Positions 31,403 to 42,000 of a stretch of DNA of 64,000 nt are shown here, in pieces. The translations under genes were made by a program, and so were the position numbers. Numbering within the stretch: position 1 is the first letter of the stretch; every line of letters begins with the position of its first letter. The stretch covers positions 9,515,119 through 9,579,118 of the forward strand of contig CM020618.1 of NCBI GenBank assembly GCA_009829735.1, read 5' to 3'. The notes under the pieces were generated by a model, which was not told the origin of the DNA, did not search any database, and was given only the letters and a program-made list of their open reading frames with translations. The DNA comes from Pyropia yezoensis (lineage: Eukaryota > Rhodophyta > Bangiophyceae > Bangiales > Bangiaceae).

Positions 31403-32773
31403 TCACCGGTTGAGCCAGTGTAGCCACAACAGGCAGAGGGCTAGCACAAAAAACGCGGCCGCAAACAGCAGCGTCACGTCCCACCCACCCCCCCCCGCCT
31501 CGAGCTTCCGCAGCTCCCGCGCGCCCCGCCGAAGGCTGCTGCTTGCGTCGACCGCGGCGGTGAGGACGCCCTCAATGACCGCCGCCTGCTCGGCAACGCG
31601 GGCGCCGAGAAGGGCGTTGAGCTCCGCCACCTCTGCAACCGCCGCCTCGGTTGACCGCACCGCTTCACGGGTGCCCAGCAGCTCGGACCGCAGGGACGCG
31701 TGCTCGTTCACCAGTACCTGCTCGTGCGCCGCCGACCAGGCCGCCTCCTCCTCTGCCGCTGCCGCATCCATAGCAGCAGAAACGGCGCAGGCGAGCTCGG
31801 GGGGGGAGCCCCCGCTGCCGCCGCCGCTACCGCCAAATGCTCCCCACCCACTGTCACCGTCACCGTCCCCAAACTCGCCGCCGTCGTCTGCGTCTGCCCA
31901 GCCATCGTCGTCCGCGTCGGCCCAGCCATTGTCGCTGCCGGCAGCCTCTCCCGACGACCCCTCGTCAGCGCCGCCCCGCGGACGGTCGGCGTGGCGGCCG
32001 GCCGCCGTCGCCGCCGCCGCCGCCGCCGCCACGCGTTCTCGCTGCGCCTCGGCGGCCGCCTCGGCGCGCGCCGCCGCAGCTGCCACGCGACGGCGGCGGA
32101 TGGCAGCGTCCCCGCCCGCGTCGCCCGTCGACACGCTCACGCCTCGCGCCTTGGCCGCCGCCGCTGCCACGCGGAGGCCCCGCAGGGCGGCCGTTTCCGC
32201 CTCAAGCGCCACCAGCGACTCGCTGAGCAGGGCGGTGATACCCAGGCGGTACGCCACCTCCCCCACCGCACCGTCTGCAGCATCACCCCCCCCGTCTCCC
32301 CCGCCGACGGCGCCGCCGAGGGTGGAACGCAGCCAGCCTCCCAGGCTGGCGGCCGCCGCCGCGGTGCCGCCGCCGTCGCCGCCGCGACCACCCCCACCGG
32401 CGGCTGCCAGTGCAGCCTCGGACAGACGGGCGACCTCCCTCATGGCGTCGGCGACGACCGTAGCGAGGTGCGCGTCCAGCGCGTCGCGGCCCGCGTCGTC
32501 CATGCCGGCCGCGGAAAAGTCTGCATAGGCGGGCCGCGCCGCCGCGGCCGCCCGGCCCGCGACGCGGAGGTCGGCGGCCAGGTCTGCCGCGGCGGTGATC
32601 CACGGCGACGGCGGCGGCAACGGCGCAACGAGCCGTGAGGTAGGGGGGGGGTTGTCGGCGCCCCGGCCATGGCGGAGAGGCGGGGGGTCCCCCGGGCTGG
32701 GGGGGGGGGGGCGCCCGTGCGTGTCGGCGAGAAGCCGGTGAAAGGCGGCGGTGCGGTCCATCGGGGGAGACAT
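31403..32773 (-). CDS. SYP81: ER Qa-SNARE, SYP81/syntaxin-18/Ufe1 type
   Basis: Tail-anchored t-SNARE that receives Golgi-to-ER retrograde vesicles. 456 residues from the ATG at 32773 (a second ATG follows at 32761). The N-terminus MDRTAAFHRLL matches the conserved D-R-T-x-x-F opening of SYP81. Residues about 75-150 form the N-terminal helical domain (ITAAADLAADLRVAG; ADAMREVARLSEAAL). The SNARE helix is about 355-425 (NEHASLRSELLGTREAV; LNALLGARVAEQAAVIEGVL), with Gln in AEQ at the ionic-layer position. A membrane anchor (VTLLFAAAFFVLALCLLWLH) ends the protein two residues from the stop. The middle is Ala and Gly/Asp-rich. It faces MED15 tail to tail. Confidence 0.8.
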   Translation of the reverse strand: MSPPMDRTAAFHRLLADTHGRPPPPSPGDPPPLRHGRGADNPPPTSRLVAPLPPPSPWITAAADLAADLRVAGRAAAAARPAYADFSAAGMDDAGRDALDAHLATVVADAMREVARLSEAALAAAGGGGRGGDGGGTAAAAASLGGWLRSTLGGAVGGGDGGGDAADGAVGEVAYRLGITALLSESLVALEAETAALRGLRVAAAAAKARGVSVSTGDAGGDAAIRRRRVAAAAARAEAAAEAQRERVAAAAAAATAAGRHADRPRGGADEGSSGEAAGSDNGWADADDDGWADADDGGEFGDGDGDSGWGAFGGSGGGSGGSPPELACAVSAAMDAAAAEEEAAWSAAHEQVLVNEHASLRSELLGTREAVRSTEAAVAEVAELNALLGARVAEQAAVIEGVLTAAVDASSSLRRGARELRKLEAGGGGWDVTLLFAAAFFVLALCLLWLHWLNR

Positions 32774-33532
32774 GGTAGACAGCCAGGAATGCAGATAGGC
32801 GGACAGGCAGCCAGGGAACTAGCTGGGGGGGGGTGGGGGACCACCAGCGCAGGCGGAACGACGCCGCCAGGGGTGGGAGGATGGCAGGCAGGGGCGTGGG
32901 GACAGGTCCAGCAGTCAACGAACAATAATAATAAACGAGAGCCCGGCGAGGGAGGTAACGCAGGAAAGACGAGCAGGGGATACGGGCACGCAAGAGGTAT
33001 AGAAAGAGGGCAGCAGGGGAGCAAGAGCATGTGCCGGGAGGTAGACAGCCACGGCAAGACACCCGAGGCCTTCGGCGCGACGCCCATCTTGCTCCTGCAG
33101 CACAGCGTGCAAGGCGCCCGCGTTGAGTGTAAGCCGTGAGCCGTGACGTGATTTGCGCACCAAGGAGCAGCAAAAGAAAATAGACAGGAAGAAAAAGGAA
33201 AAAATAAGTAGACGGCAGGACAGAGGCATTCCACAACGGACGTTGTAGCTACATCGTCTAGGGGCGCGGCTGGGTGCCCCCGCCCGTTCCCCGCTCTTTG
33301 TGGACACAGGAGAGGAGGGATGAAGCCGCTTTGGGGCAGGTCAGCCACCGCCGGGTGGCCGGCGTCTTGGCCACTCCTCGTGGCAAGCTGGGCTGCACCA
33401 TGCGCAGACGTTGGCTCACCAGCTGGACACCTCGGGGGCGGTACCCCGTAGTGATGAGTATTCTCTTCGTGGGTGAACCCCCTCCTCGAGGCCGACGAGG
33501 ACCCCGCCTTCGAACGGGGACTCTTGGGAACC
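32774..33532. other. Spacer between SNARE promoter and AATF-like 3' end
   Basis: Two genes in the same direction are separated by 759 bp. A-rich on the plus strand at 33165-33220 (T-rich on the gene strand). No further gene supported. Confidence 0.5.
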
Positions 33533-36500
33533 CTACTCGGCCGCCGGTGCAGACGCGCCTCCGACGCGGCGCGCCTTGCGCACCCGCCCCTTTTTCACCC
33601 GACCCCCAATACCGGTGCCCGCGGCCGCCGTGGTCGCCGCCGCCGCCGCCGCCGCCGTCGCGGCGGCCGCCGCCCACCTCTTTTTCTTTCCGCCTTTGAC
33701 CTTGCGGGGGCGGCCGGCCCCCCCCGGGGCGGCGTCGGCCGCCACCACGTCCTCTGCCCCCAGAGGGCTGCCGCAATCCCCCGCCTCTCCCACGGGCGCC
33801 ACCGCCGCCGCCGCCGCGTCGGCGGCGGGGGGGTCCCCGTCGCCCGCCGCCGCCGCCGCCGCGTCGGCGGCGGGGGGGTCCCCGTCGCCCGCCGCCGCCG
33901 CCGCCGCGTCGGCGGCGGGGGGGTCCCCATCGCCCGCCTTTGCAGTCTCGTTGCGGGGATGGCGGGCCAGGCACGCCGCCACGGCGGCTGCTGTGACGGC
34001 CGGCAGTGGCATCGGCAGGGGCGGTCGCGACAGCGTGCTGCCATCTTCACCACCGCGACCGTCGCCGCCGCCGCCTCTGTCGACACCGCCGCCGTCACCG
34101 CCGCCGTTACCGCCGCCGCCACCGCCGCTATCGCCGGCGCTACCACCGCCCAACCGCAGCAGTGCGTCAACCCGCAACCGCAGGTCCTCCGCAGCGGCGG
34201 CAGCATACGCGTCGGCGGGGAGAGCCGCCCACGGCGGCGGCGGTGGAGGCGGGTGGCCGAGCCCCCACCCGCACCCGGGCACGCCGTCGGCAATGAGCGC
34301 CGTCATGAAAGTGCGGTCCTCGTACGCCTCGGCGGGGCCCGGCGGCGGGGGTGGGGGAGGGGGCGGCGCGCCGCGGCGGCCGCCGCCGCCGCCAGGGGGA
34401 GCCCGCCCGCCGCGGCGCCCCTCCCCAGCGCCGCCGCCGCCGCCACCGCCGCCGCCACCGCCGCCCCCGTCTCCATCGCCTCCGCCGCCTCCACCAACAA
34501 CAGCGCGAGTGGCTACGCAGCCCGCCGCGACCGCGTCAGCTTCGGCGGCGGCCGCCGCGCGCGTCACCGCCACGGTGATGGCCACCCGCGCCAGCTTGAT
34601 CCGCTTGCGCAGCTGCCGCGGCACCAGGCCCGACACAGCGGTCGGGACGCGTGCCGCGCCCCCCACACCGTCCTTGGCCATTATGGCGGCGGAGGCGGCG
34701 GCGGCGGCGGCGGCGGGCGGCTGCCCCGCCCGCAGCGCCGCGCTCATGGCCAGCAGCGCGCACAGCAGCCGCGCCGGGTCTTCGGTGGCCCGGCCGGCGG
34801 CTGGCCGGCCGTCGGCCCCATTGGCCCCCTGTCCCGCACCCGCGGCAACAGTGGCGGCGGCGGCAGCGGTGGCCCCGCTGGCTGCACGGCGGGCGGCCGC
34901 GCGCAGCCCCGCCGACGCGGCGCGGACGCCCGGCGGTAGCGGCACCGCGGGCGCGCGGCGGCGGCGAGCCACGACGGGAGCCGTAGCAGCCGCAGCGGCG
35001 GTGGCGGCGGCCAGCACCGCGTTGCGGGGGGGAAGGCCCACCGGCGGGGCGGCGGCGGCAACCTCGGCGGCAAGGCCGTGGCCCGCCACCACCGCCGCCA
35101 GGCCCCGTACCGTTGCCGACGGGCCGACGCAGGGGGGGGGGGGAGGGACAGCGGGGGGAGGGAGTGGGGAGCCACCGCCGCCGCCACCGCCGCTTCCGCC
35201 GACGGAGCCGCCGCCGCCGCCGCCGCCACCGCCACCGCCAGGCGTCACGCACGGCGTTGGTGGAGGTACCGCGACGGGAAAGGCGGGGGGCGGCGGGGCC
35301 GGGGGAGGAAGCGGGAAAAAGGGCGCCGCCGCCGCGGCGGCGTGGAGATGCGCCAGCGTCGCAGACGCCAGGCGGTCACACGCGGCGGCGGCGGTGGCGG
35401 CGGCGGCGGCGAGCGCCGGGTCGGCCGCGAGCGCGCCGTGCCACGCGCCCGCGCCGTCGGGGCCGCACGGGAGGGCGCGGGCGGCGGCCGCGGCGGGCTG
35501 CAGCTGGAGCAGCAGCCGAAGAGCAGTCGCGAAGGCCGCCTGCCGTGCGCGCAAAGAGGAGGAGAGCGGAAAGAGGGGGGGTGAGGGGGCGCATGCCGCG
35601 GAAGACAGCACACCAGACACGGAAGCGGACAGCGCCGTCGCACAGGCCGCGCGTTAGAGGCACTGTCACTGGACACGGCACAGGATGCCCCCACCGGTGC
35701 GGGTGGCGTTATCAGCAAGGCATCCGCAGCGACCATATCTTCCCCCCGCCAGTGTCCGTCCCACCCCCGCCTACCCAACGCCCCCGTTCTCTTCCTCTCC
35801 CCGACATCCAACGCACAGACTGAGTCGCAACAGCCCCAGCCGCCGCCACCTCCTCCTCCGACAGGGGCTCCTCACGTGGTTCTGCCCCCGCCCCCGTCAC
35901 TGTCCCCCCCGCGTCGGCCGCCACCGCTGCCAACGTCGCTTCCGCCGCCCCCGCCACGGTCGACTCGGCGCCGTCGTCATGGTCGTCGTCATTGTCGATT
36001 TCGACGCCGTTGTCGTCGTCGCTGTTATCGTCGTCGTCATTGACAGCGGCGGCGGCAGCGGCAGAGGCGGTGGGTGTAACCGTTAGCACCTGTGCCGGGG
36101 CAGCCGCCGCCCTCCCCGCCCCTTTGGTTGTCGCCACGACCGCGGCCGCCGTCGCGGCTGCCGCTTCCACCGCATCCGCGCCGGCCACAGCCGCCGACGC
36201 CACCGCCGCCGCGGCGTGTGCTACTGCTGCCCCTGCCGCCCCCGACGGCGGCAGCCGCGCCATGCGCAGCGTCGCGTAGCGCGGCTGCGGGGGGGGGCGT
36301 TCCGCCGCGGCGGCCGCCCCCCTGGCCGCCGGGCCGGTCGCCCCCTCGGCCGCCACCAGCCCAGCTGCCGCCACCGCTGTCGCCGCCGCCACCGCCGTCG
36401 ACGCGTCTGTGGACGACCCGTTTGCCCCCGATGGCAATGGCGGCCGCCGACCCCGGCGCGTGCCGCGACGCGGGAGCGCCGCCGCCGCCGCGGCCTCGGC

Positions 36501-36542
36501 CGCCACCGCCGCCGCCCGCGACGCGCGGCTGCGCTTGCCCAT
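33533..36542 (-). CDS. Possible AATF/Bfr2 (TRAUB)-like nucleolar protein, two exons
   Basis: Model: exon 1 36542-35817 (ATG, MGKRSRASRA), intron 35541-35816 (donor GTGCGT, acceptor CGCACGGCAG, phase 0), exon 2 35540-33533. The join reads AVATQS|AAFATALRLLLQLQ then ARALP, which resembles the AATF block with N/T-Q..LW..LL..RI.LQK..LP. Upstream is an acidic segment (NDDDDNSDDDNGVEI), downstream AYEDRTFMTALIADG may match the D-D-x-D-F-Y-x-x-L-L block, and the C-terminus is Lys/Arg-rich. AATF/Bfr2 acts in 40S ribosome assembly. The rest is Ala/Gly low complexity, so the assignment is weak; a lineage-specific protein is the alternative. Confidence 0.35.
33801..33935 (-). repeat. 45-bp coding minisatellite, three units
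   Basis: Three near-identical 45-bp units encode GDGDPPAADAAAAAA in the AATF-like gene; unit starts are exactly 45 bp apart. Confidence 0.9.
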
Positions 36543-37376
36543 TGAAACCGCGCGGCGCGCAGATGCGGCGGTGTGGCCCAGACAGTAGCCGCTCTCGTCG
36601 GCGGGGGAGAATGTGGCGGCGGCGGGGTGTCCAAAGAGTGGGTGAAGGTGGGGGGGGGCGGAAGGGGAAAGAACGCCACGTGCACCGTGTCACCGAACGA
36701 CGCGGGTATGTAGCGGGTCGCCGGCGGATCACACGACGGGTCGCTCTATTCGAAAGGTTTCACAGTCGAAAGGTTTCACAGAAACATGTTCGATATCCCA
36801 TTTCAAATTACAAGTGGCAACTTCCCACATGCATTCATGCACCCCACCGGTCGCGCCAAAGAAAAACATCCACCCCCCCAATCAGGGCTGTCGTGGGCGT
36901 CGACGGCTGGGCTCCCACCCAGACGGCTGAGGCGCGCTGGGCTGGCAGCCGCGCGAAGGGCCCCACGCCGTGCACTCCACGGGCCGCCCGCCCGTCCATC
37001 CACGCCCCGCTGCCGCTGTCTGTGGCGGTGACCCCTGCCTGTGCGTAAGCGCCCCTTCCCGTCGGGGCACGTTTCTAGGCGAGCCATCTTCCCAGCCACT
37101 CCTCCACGATCGCCGCCCGGTTTCACGGTTCGCCGCTTTCTTGTCCCCACCGCCCGCTTGCCAAACCCGCGCTGTTGCGTGACCCATCAACCCCCTGGGG
37201 CTCCCCCTTGTGTCAACTTTTCTTCGCCTTTGGGGCGACGTCTGCCAGCGCTGGCTTGGCAAGCCACGCCGCCATTCCGCCCCCCTGGGACGCTGCGGCC
37301 TCCCCCCCCTCCTCCTCCACTGGGCAAATCACCTTTAGCTGCCTCCCCACTGGACCAAGCGGACGGGCACACGCTG
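36543..37376. promoter_or_regulatory. Divergent promoter between AATF-like and BRCT genes
   Basis: An AT-richer island at 36740-36870 inside GC-rich flanks. It carries an exact tandem copy of TCGAAAGGTTTCACAG (36750-36765, 36766-36781) and an E2F-like GCGCCAAA at 36853-36860. Both flanking genes start within about 500 bp of it. Confidence 0.5.
36750..36781 (+). repeat. 16-bp tandem duplication TCGAAAGGTTTCACAG
   Basis: Two exact copies, head to tail, in the divergent promoter. Confidence 0.9.
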
Positions 37377-38972
37377 ATGGCCGCGGTCGTGACGGCAGCG
37401 GCGGCTGTAGTGGCATCGCCGGGGCGCTCGTCTCCAATGCAGAATCCGGCCGATATGGCCGATGACGGCGATGGGTCGCCCCCCGCGAGCAGCGGGACCG
37501 CCTCTCCCGCGAGTGGCAACTCCCCGGCCGTGGCCGGGATTCCCCGAGGCAAAGCTGGGGTGGCCAAGTCGGCGGCCGCCGGGCGCTCCCCTGTGCGGGG
37601 GAAAGGGGCAGCCAAGGCGGGGGAGGCTAGCAAGGTGGCCAAGCGGCCGGCGAAAGCGGCGACGCCGAAACGCGTATCCCCGGCTGCGCGCAAGAAAGCG
37701 GCGGCGGCCGCAGCGGCGGCCGCAGCAGCAGCAGCAGCCAAAGGGGAGGAGGAGGACGATGGAGAAGGGGAGGGCCCTGCGAACCAGTCACAGGAGGAGG
37801 AACCTGAGGCAACGCCATCTCCACCACCGCCCCCTAAGAAGGCCCCACGCAAGGGGCCTGCCAAGGCGTCCCCTGCGGCCAAGGCCGTGACCCCCCGCAA
37901 GGCTCTCGGTGTCGCGGCAGGGGGCGTGAAGAAGGCGGGCGCGGGGCCCAAAGGTGCGGCGGGGGTCAAGGGGAGCTCAGTCAAGGCGCGGCGGCCCTCT
38001 CCGGCGTCGGCGAAGAAGAACCCGCCTGCCGGTGTCGGTGCTGGTGCTGTGGCGCGTCGTCCATCGTTGGGGGGTGCCAAGAAGGCGGCTGGTAGCCCCG
38101 CGGCGCGCAAGCGCGCGGCAGCGGGAGCGGCCAAGCGCGGCGCAAAGGCGGGAGCGGCCAAGGCGGCTGCTGAAGCGGATGACGACGACGATGAGGTGAG
38201 TGACCCTGATTTTAATTCTGCGGCAGACGGCAGCGACGGCGATGACGCCGAAGGGAGCGACGAGGAGGACGATGAGGAGGACGACGAAAGCAACCTCGTG
38301 CCGTACGACCCGACCGGCAGCTACAAAGCGGATGCAGCGAGCAAGGCTGGTGCGGACAGCGGCAAGCCTGATGACCCTCCCCTACCTTGCCTCACCTATG
38401 CGTCGGGGGATGTGGAGCTCAGATCGGTCGTCGACCACGCTGTGCAAGTCTTGGGCGACTACAGCCTTCTTCATCCGTCGGCCAAAGTCCCCCCTGGCGG
38501 CGGACAGGCGCCTGTGGCCTTTGTGGTGGGCGACAAGCCCCGCCGCTCGGTGCGGCTACTGCTGGCACTTGGGCGGGGCGCGTGGATCGTTGACCGCGCA
38601 TGGGCACTAGAGTCGATCAGTGCGGGCTCATGGGCGCCCTTCCATACGCACGCGCTTGCCGCTTACCCGGGCTCGGCGGCTGCCCGTCGGGTTCGCACGG
38701 CCGGTGAGGCGCCGGTGTTTGCCGGTCTTCGTGTCGGCCACCGGGGGCAGCTCAACATGGAGGTGCCCGAATTCCAGGCGCTCATCCGCGTGGCGGGGGG
38801 GGAGGCGGTCCAGCAGCGGTGCGACGTGATTGTGGTTGGCTCGACAGAGGGGGGGGGGGGGGGCGACGGGGGTGCCACTGGGGCAGACGCCAAGCTGGTC
38901 AACCAGCGGTGGCTGCCAGACTCCATCTGCGCATGGAAGGCGCAGCCGTATCACAAGTACGCATCAAAATGA
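37377..38972 (+). CDS. Tandem-BRCT protein with basic Lys/Ala-rich N-terminus
   Basis: 531 residues from the first in-frame ATG (37377); the frame is open further left but has no ATG. Residues 1-270 are Lys/Ala/Pro-rich like a linker-histone tail with GKAG, TPKR and SPxRK motifs, followed by an acidic patch (EADDDDDEVSDPDFNS). Residues about 340-430 and 445-531 form two BRCT domains: VVGDKPRRSVRLLLALGRGA-WIVDRAWALESI in the first, VFAGLRVGHRG, ALIRVAGGEAVQQRCDVIVV and QRWLPDSICAW in the second, each with the conserved Trp. Tandem BRCTs of the MDC1/PTIP/Brc1 kind bind phosphoserine in DNA-damage signalling. Exact orthology unclear. It ends 94 bp from the convergent bZIP-like gene. Confidence 0.72.
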   Translation: MAAVVTAAAAVVASPGRSSPMQNPADMADDGDGSPPASSGTASPASGNSPAVAGIPRGKAGVAKSAAAGRSPVRGKGAAKAGEASKVAKRPAKAATPKRVSPAARKKAAAAAAAAAAAAAAKGEEEDDGEGEGPANQSQEEEPEATPSPPPPPKKAPRKGPAKASPAAKAVTPRKALGVAAGGVKKAGAGPKGAAGVKGSSVKARRPSPASAKKNPPAGVGAGAVARRPSLGGAKKAAGSPAARKRAAAGAAKRGAKAGAAKAAAEADDDDDEVSDPDFNSAADGSDGDDAEGSDEEDDEEDDESNLVPYDPTGSYKADAASKAGADSGKPDDPPLPCLTYASGDVELRSVVDHAVQVLGDYSLLHPSAKVPPGGGQAPVAFVVGDKPRRSVRLLLALGRGAWIVDRAWALESISAGSWAPFHTHALAAYPGSAAARRVRTAGEAPVFAGLRVGHRGQLNMEVPEFQALIRVAGGEAVQQRCDVIVVGSTEGGGGGDGGATGADAKLVNQRWLPDSICAWKAQPYHKYASK

Positions 38973-39019
38973 GGAGTGATGTGCGTATGCGTGCGGGCCA
39001 CGTGCTCTCGTGGTCGACT

Positions 39020-39037
39020 GTTTATGTACATTTCATG
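39020..39037 (+). promoter_or_regulatory. ATGTACATTTCAT element in shared 3' region
   Basis: TTTATGTACATTTCATG about 50 nt after the BRCT stop in the 94-bp gap between two convergent genes. Like the TGTAC palindromes at 19611 and 47371, it may serve 3'-end formation. Confidence 0.25.
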
Positions 39038-39066
39038 TTCCCTTGGGCCAAGGCCCCTTGCTTTGG

Positions 39067-42000
39067 TCAAGACCCCTTTCCCAGGAGCGCCTCAACGTCC
39101 AGGCCTGCCGCCTCTGCCCGCGCCCGCAGCGCCACGTTGGTCGCTGCCGCCTCGGCGTGGCGCGCGCGCGCCGCGGCCAGGTGCCCGCCCGCCGCCGCGT
39201 GCGCGGCGCGGAGGGCGACCAGCCGTGCCCGCCGGGCCGCGTTGCTCACCGCTGCCGATGCGCGGTTGCGCATCACCACCGCCGTTGCGCGTGTCGTGGC
39301 GGGCGACACGGGACGGGGCGGCGGCGGTTGCGGGGGGAACCCAACGGCCGCCGCCGCCGCCGCCGCCGCTGCCGCTGCCATCGCTCTGGGGGCAGCCAAC
39401 GGCGCGGCCGTCCCCCCCCCCCCCGCCGACAGTGGCAAGCCGCGCGGCACGCCGCCGCTGCCCACACCGGGTGCCGACGCAAAGGACGGCAGGGGCAGCG
39501 GGGGCAGCATTGGGAGCAGCCGGGGAAGCAGAGTGCAGGTCGCCTGGGTGGGCGTCGCGCGTGGCGCCAGGGGTGCTGCCGCCGCCGCACCGCCGCCGCC
39601 ACGCCCACCCACGGGCGGGTGCCCGCCAGCGGCCTGGCGCGGCGGGAAGAAGGGGCCCCCTGCCCCGCCCAGAGGGGCGTTTAGCAACGAGGCAGCCGCC
39701 GCGGCCGCGGCCGGTGGCGGGACGGCCAGGCGCGGCCGCCGCCGGTGTCGTCGCGCGGTGCGGGCAGCCGCCGCGGCAGCGCGGGCGGCACCGTCACGGT
39801 CGGCACGAGCAGACGATGGCCCCCCAGTGGGGACGGGCACCTCCAGAGTAGGATATGAGAACAGGGGGGGACTGGCGGCGCTGGTGGCCGTCGAAGCGAT
39901 GGCCACCGGCACGGGAGTTGAAGCGAGCGCGGGGGCCACTCGAAGGGGCATCAATGATGGCTGTGGGGGGGTCACCGTCACCGTCGCGCCAGGCAGACGT
40001 GGTGGCCACGCGGAATCCCCGCCAGAAGGCATCGGCCCCCTCGCGGAGCTACCCGACAGCGACCCAACGCTGGGCGGCGGGGTCGGCAGGCCACCCAGGT
40101 CGTCCAGGTTGTCCAGGGAGCCGCCCGCGTCAAGAAAGGACACATCCCCGTCGCAATCACCACGAACGCCGACATCGCCATGAACAAATGGGGAGGGGGG
40201 CTCACCGGTCGAGTCGTCCAGGGCCAGCCACTTTGCGACGCTGTCGCTCAGCAGAGACGATGAGCCGCCATCGGTCGCCCAGGCGGGTGGCCCGCTCGGA
40301 GCACCCATCGCCACACCGTCCGCCCCCCAGCTGGACGTCTCCGCAGAGGGCACCACCGTGGCGTCGGGGGGCAGCTCCACGCCCACTACCGGCCGGGGGG
40401 TGGGCGGCGCCATACTCGGCGGCACTGGTAGGGTCAAGAGCGCAAAGCCCGGGTCAACCCCGCCGCCACCACCCCCACCGCCCATGCGACTGCCGCGACG
40501 CTTGGCACCAGAGCGGTCTCCTCCGCCAGGGACGTCTCGGCTGTTGGCGCTGCCACTGCTATCGCTGTCGTCCACCGCCGTCCCGTCCAGCACATCGGAC
40601 AAAGCGCCAGTCATGTCAGCGGGGAGAACGGCGGCTGCGTCGCTCCTCCCCCCGCCACAGCCGCGGTCAATGATGTCATCCAGGAGGCCATCTGGCAGGG
40701 CGAGCAGCAGCCGGTCGAGCGCCTCGGCCGCCCGCCGGGCAGCCGCGCGGCGGCCGAGCGACCGCAGCAGCGCCGCGTCCAGGCGAAGGCCCCCTCCGGT
40801 GCCACCCGTCAGCGTCGAGCACAGGGCCGCCTGCGCGGCAGCGCGCGCGGAACCAGACAGCGGGTGCGCGCGGCAGGAGCAGGTCATGGGCAGCGCCGCG
40901 ACCGGCTCGGCCGCCGACGACGTCGCGTCATCGCCGCCGCCGCCCGCGTAGAAGCGGTACGCAAAGGCCCCGCTGAACTCACCGACCAGAGACACGAGTG
41001 CATCATGCATACGCTGCGCGAGCGCCGCGGGCCGCGACGCCTCGTCTACAGACCACGTGTCCCCACAGCCGCTACTGCCACCGCCGCCGCCATCACCGCC
41101 TGTCGGTGGCACAAACAGCTGCCGGGCGGTACCAGTAGCCAGAGCCGGGAAGGTACAGCCACAACGGCTCAGTGGGGACCGCCCACACAGGGGGCAAAAC
41201 CGGGTCTCCCGCACCACATAGCCGCTCTTGACACCCACGGCCGGTGGGCCAGCCGGCGGCACGCCCGACGGCCCGCTCGTCCCGTTTTCTTCCCCCAGGG
41301 GGGGCCCCGGGAGGCGCACAAACAGGCGCTCCCGGGTGGTGGAGGAGATGGCGCGGAGCCACTGCATTTCCACACCGCCACCCGCCGCTGGTGGCCGCCG
41401 CAGGTATACCACCAGCTCCTGCAGACGCGTGTGCAGCGCAAAGGCGTGCACCTCGACCCGACGGGGCGCGCCCGTCCTTGCCGACCGCGACGCCGAGCGC
41501 GGTGTTGCCCCAGCCGCCGGCGTCGTCGCTGCCGCGGGCGTCGGCTCCTCCACCGCCACGTGCAGCAGGCCGAGGACCCACTCCCCCGCAGCGCGAAGGG
41601 GCACCAGCGACCAGGTCATCCGCCAGTCGACCCCAATCTCGCTCGCGGGGAGCGAGCTCGCCAGTCCGGCCGGCGCGACCGCAGGACGGCGGGACGGCCC
41701 CCCAGTGGTCGCCGACGATGGCAAAGGCATAGACGGGCCGTCCGTTGCCGCCGCGCCGCTTGCCCTGCTCCCGCCAATGCCGCTGCCACCGCCGTCGCTG
41801 CCGCTGCCACCCATCTCCCCTACCTCGCATTCGACAGGCGACGGGGTGGACGGCGGAGACGCCAGCCCCCCCCCCCCACCCCCGGGCTCCCCCACCGGCA
41901 CAATGCAGTCTGACACGTGCGTGACGAGCGCTGACGCCACCGCCGCGGCGGAGACGGTCAGTGGCGACGCGGCCGCGTCCGCGGCAGCCGCGGCGCCGCC

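Noticed and set aside
33822-33935. CRISPR-like or regulatory repeat array
   Set aside because: Three 45-bp units without spacers, in frame in a coding region: a coding minisatellite.
33576-35657. 693-codon plus-strand frame
   Set aside because: Ala/Pro shadow of the minus-strand AATF-like gene; no domain and no ATG context of note.
37041-37376. Upstream extension of the BRCT protein
   Set aside because: Opens with GTG, not ATG, and is Pro-rich 5' flank.
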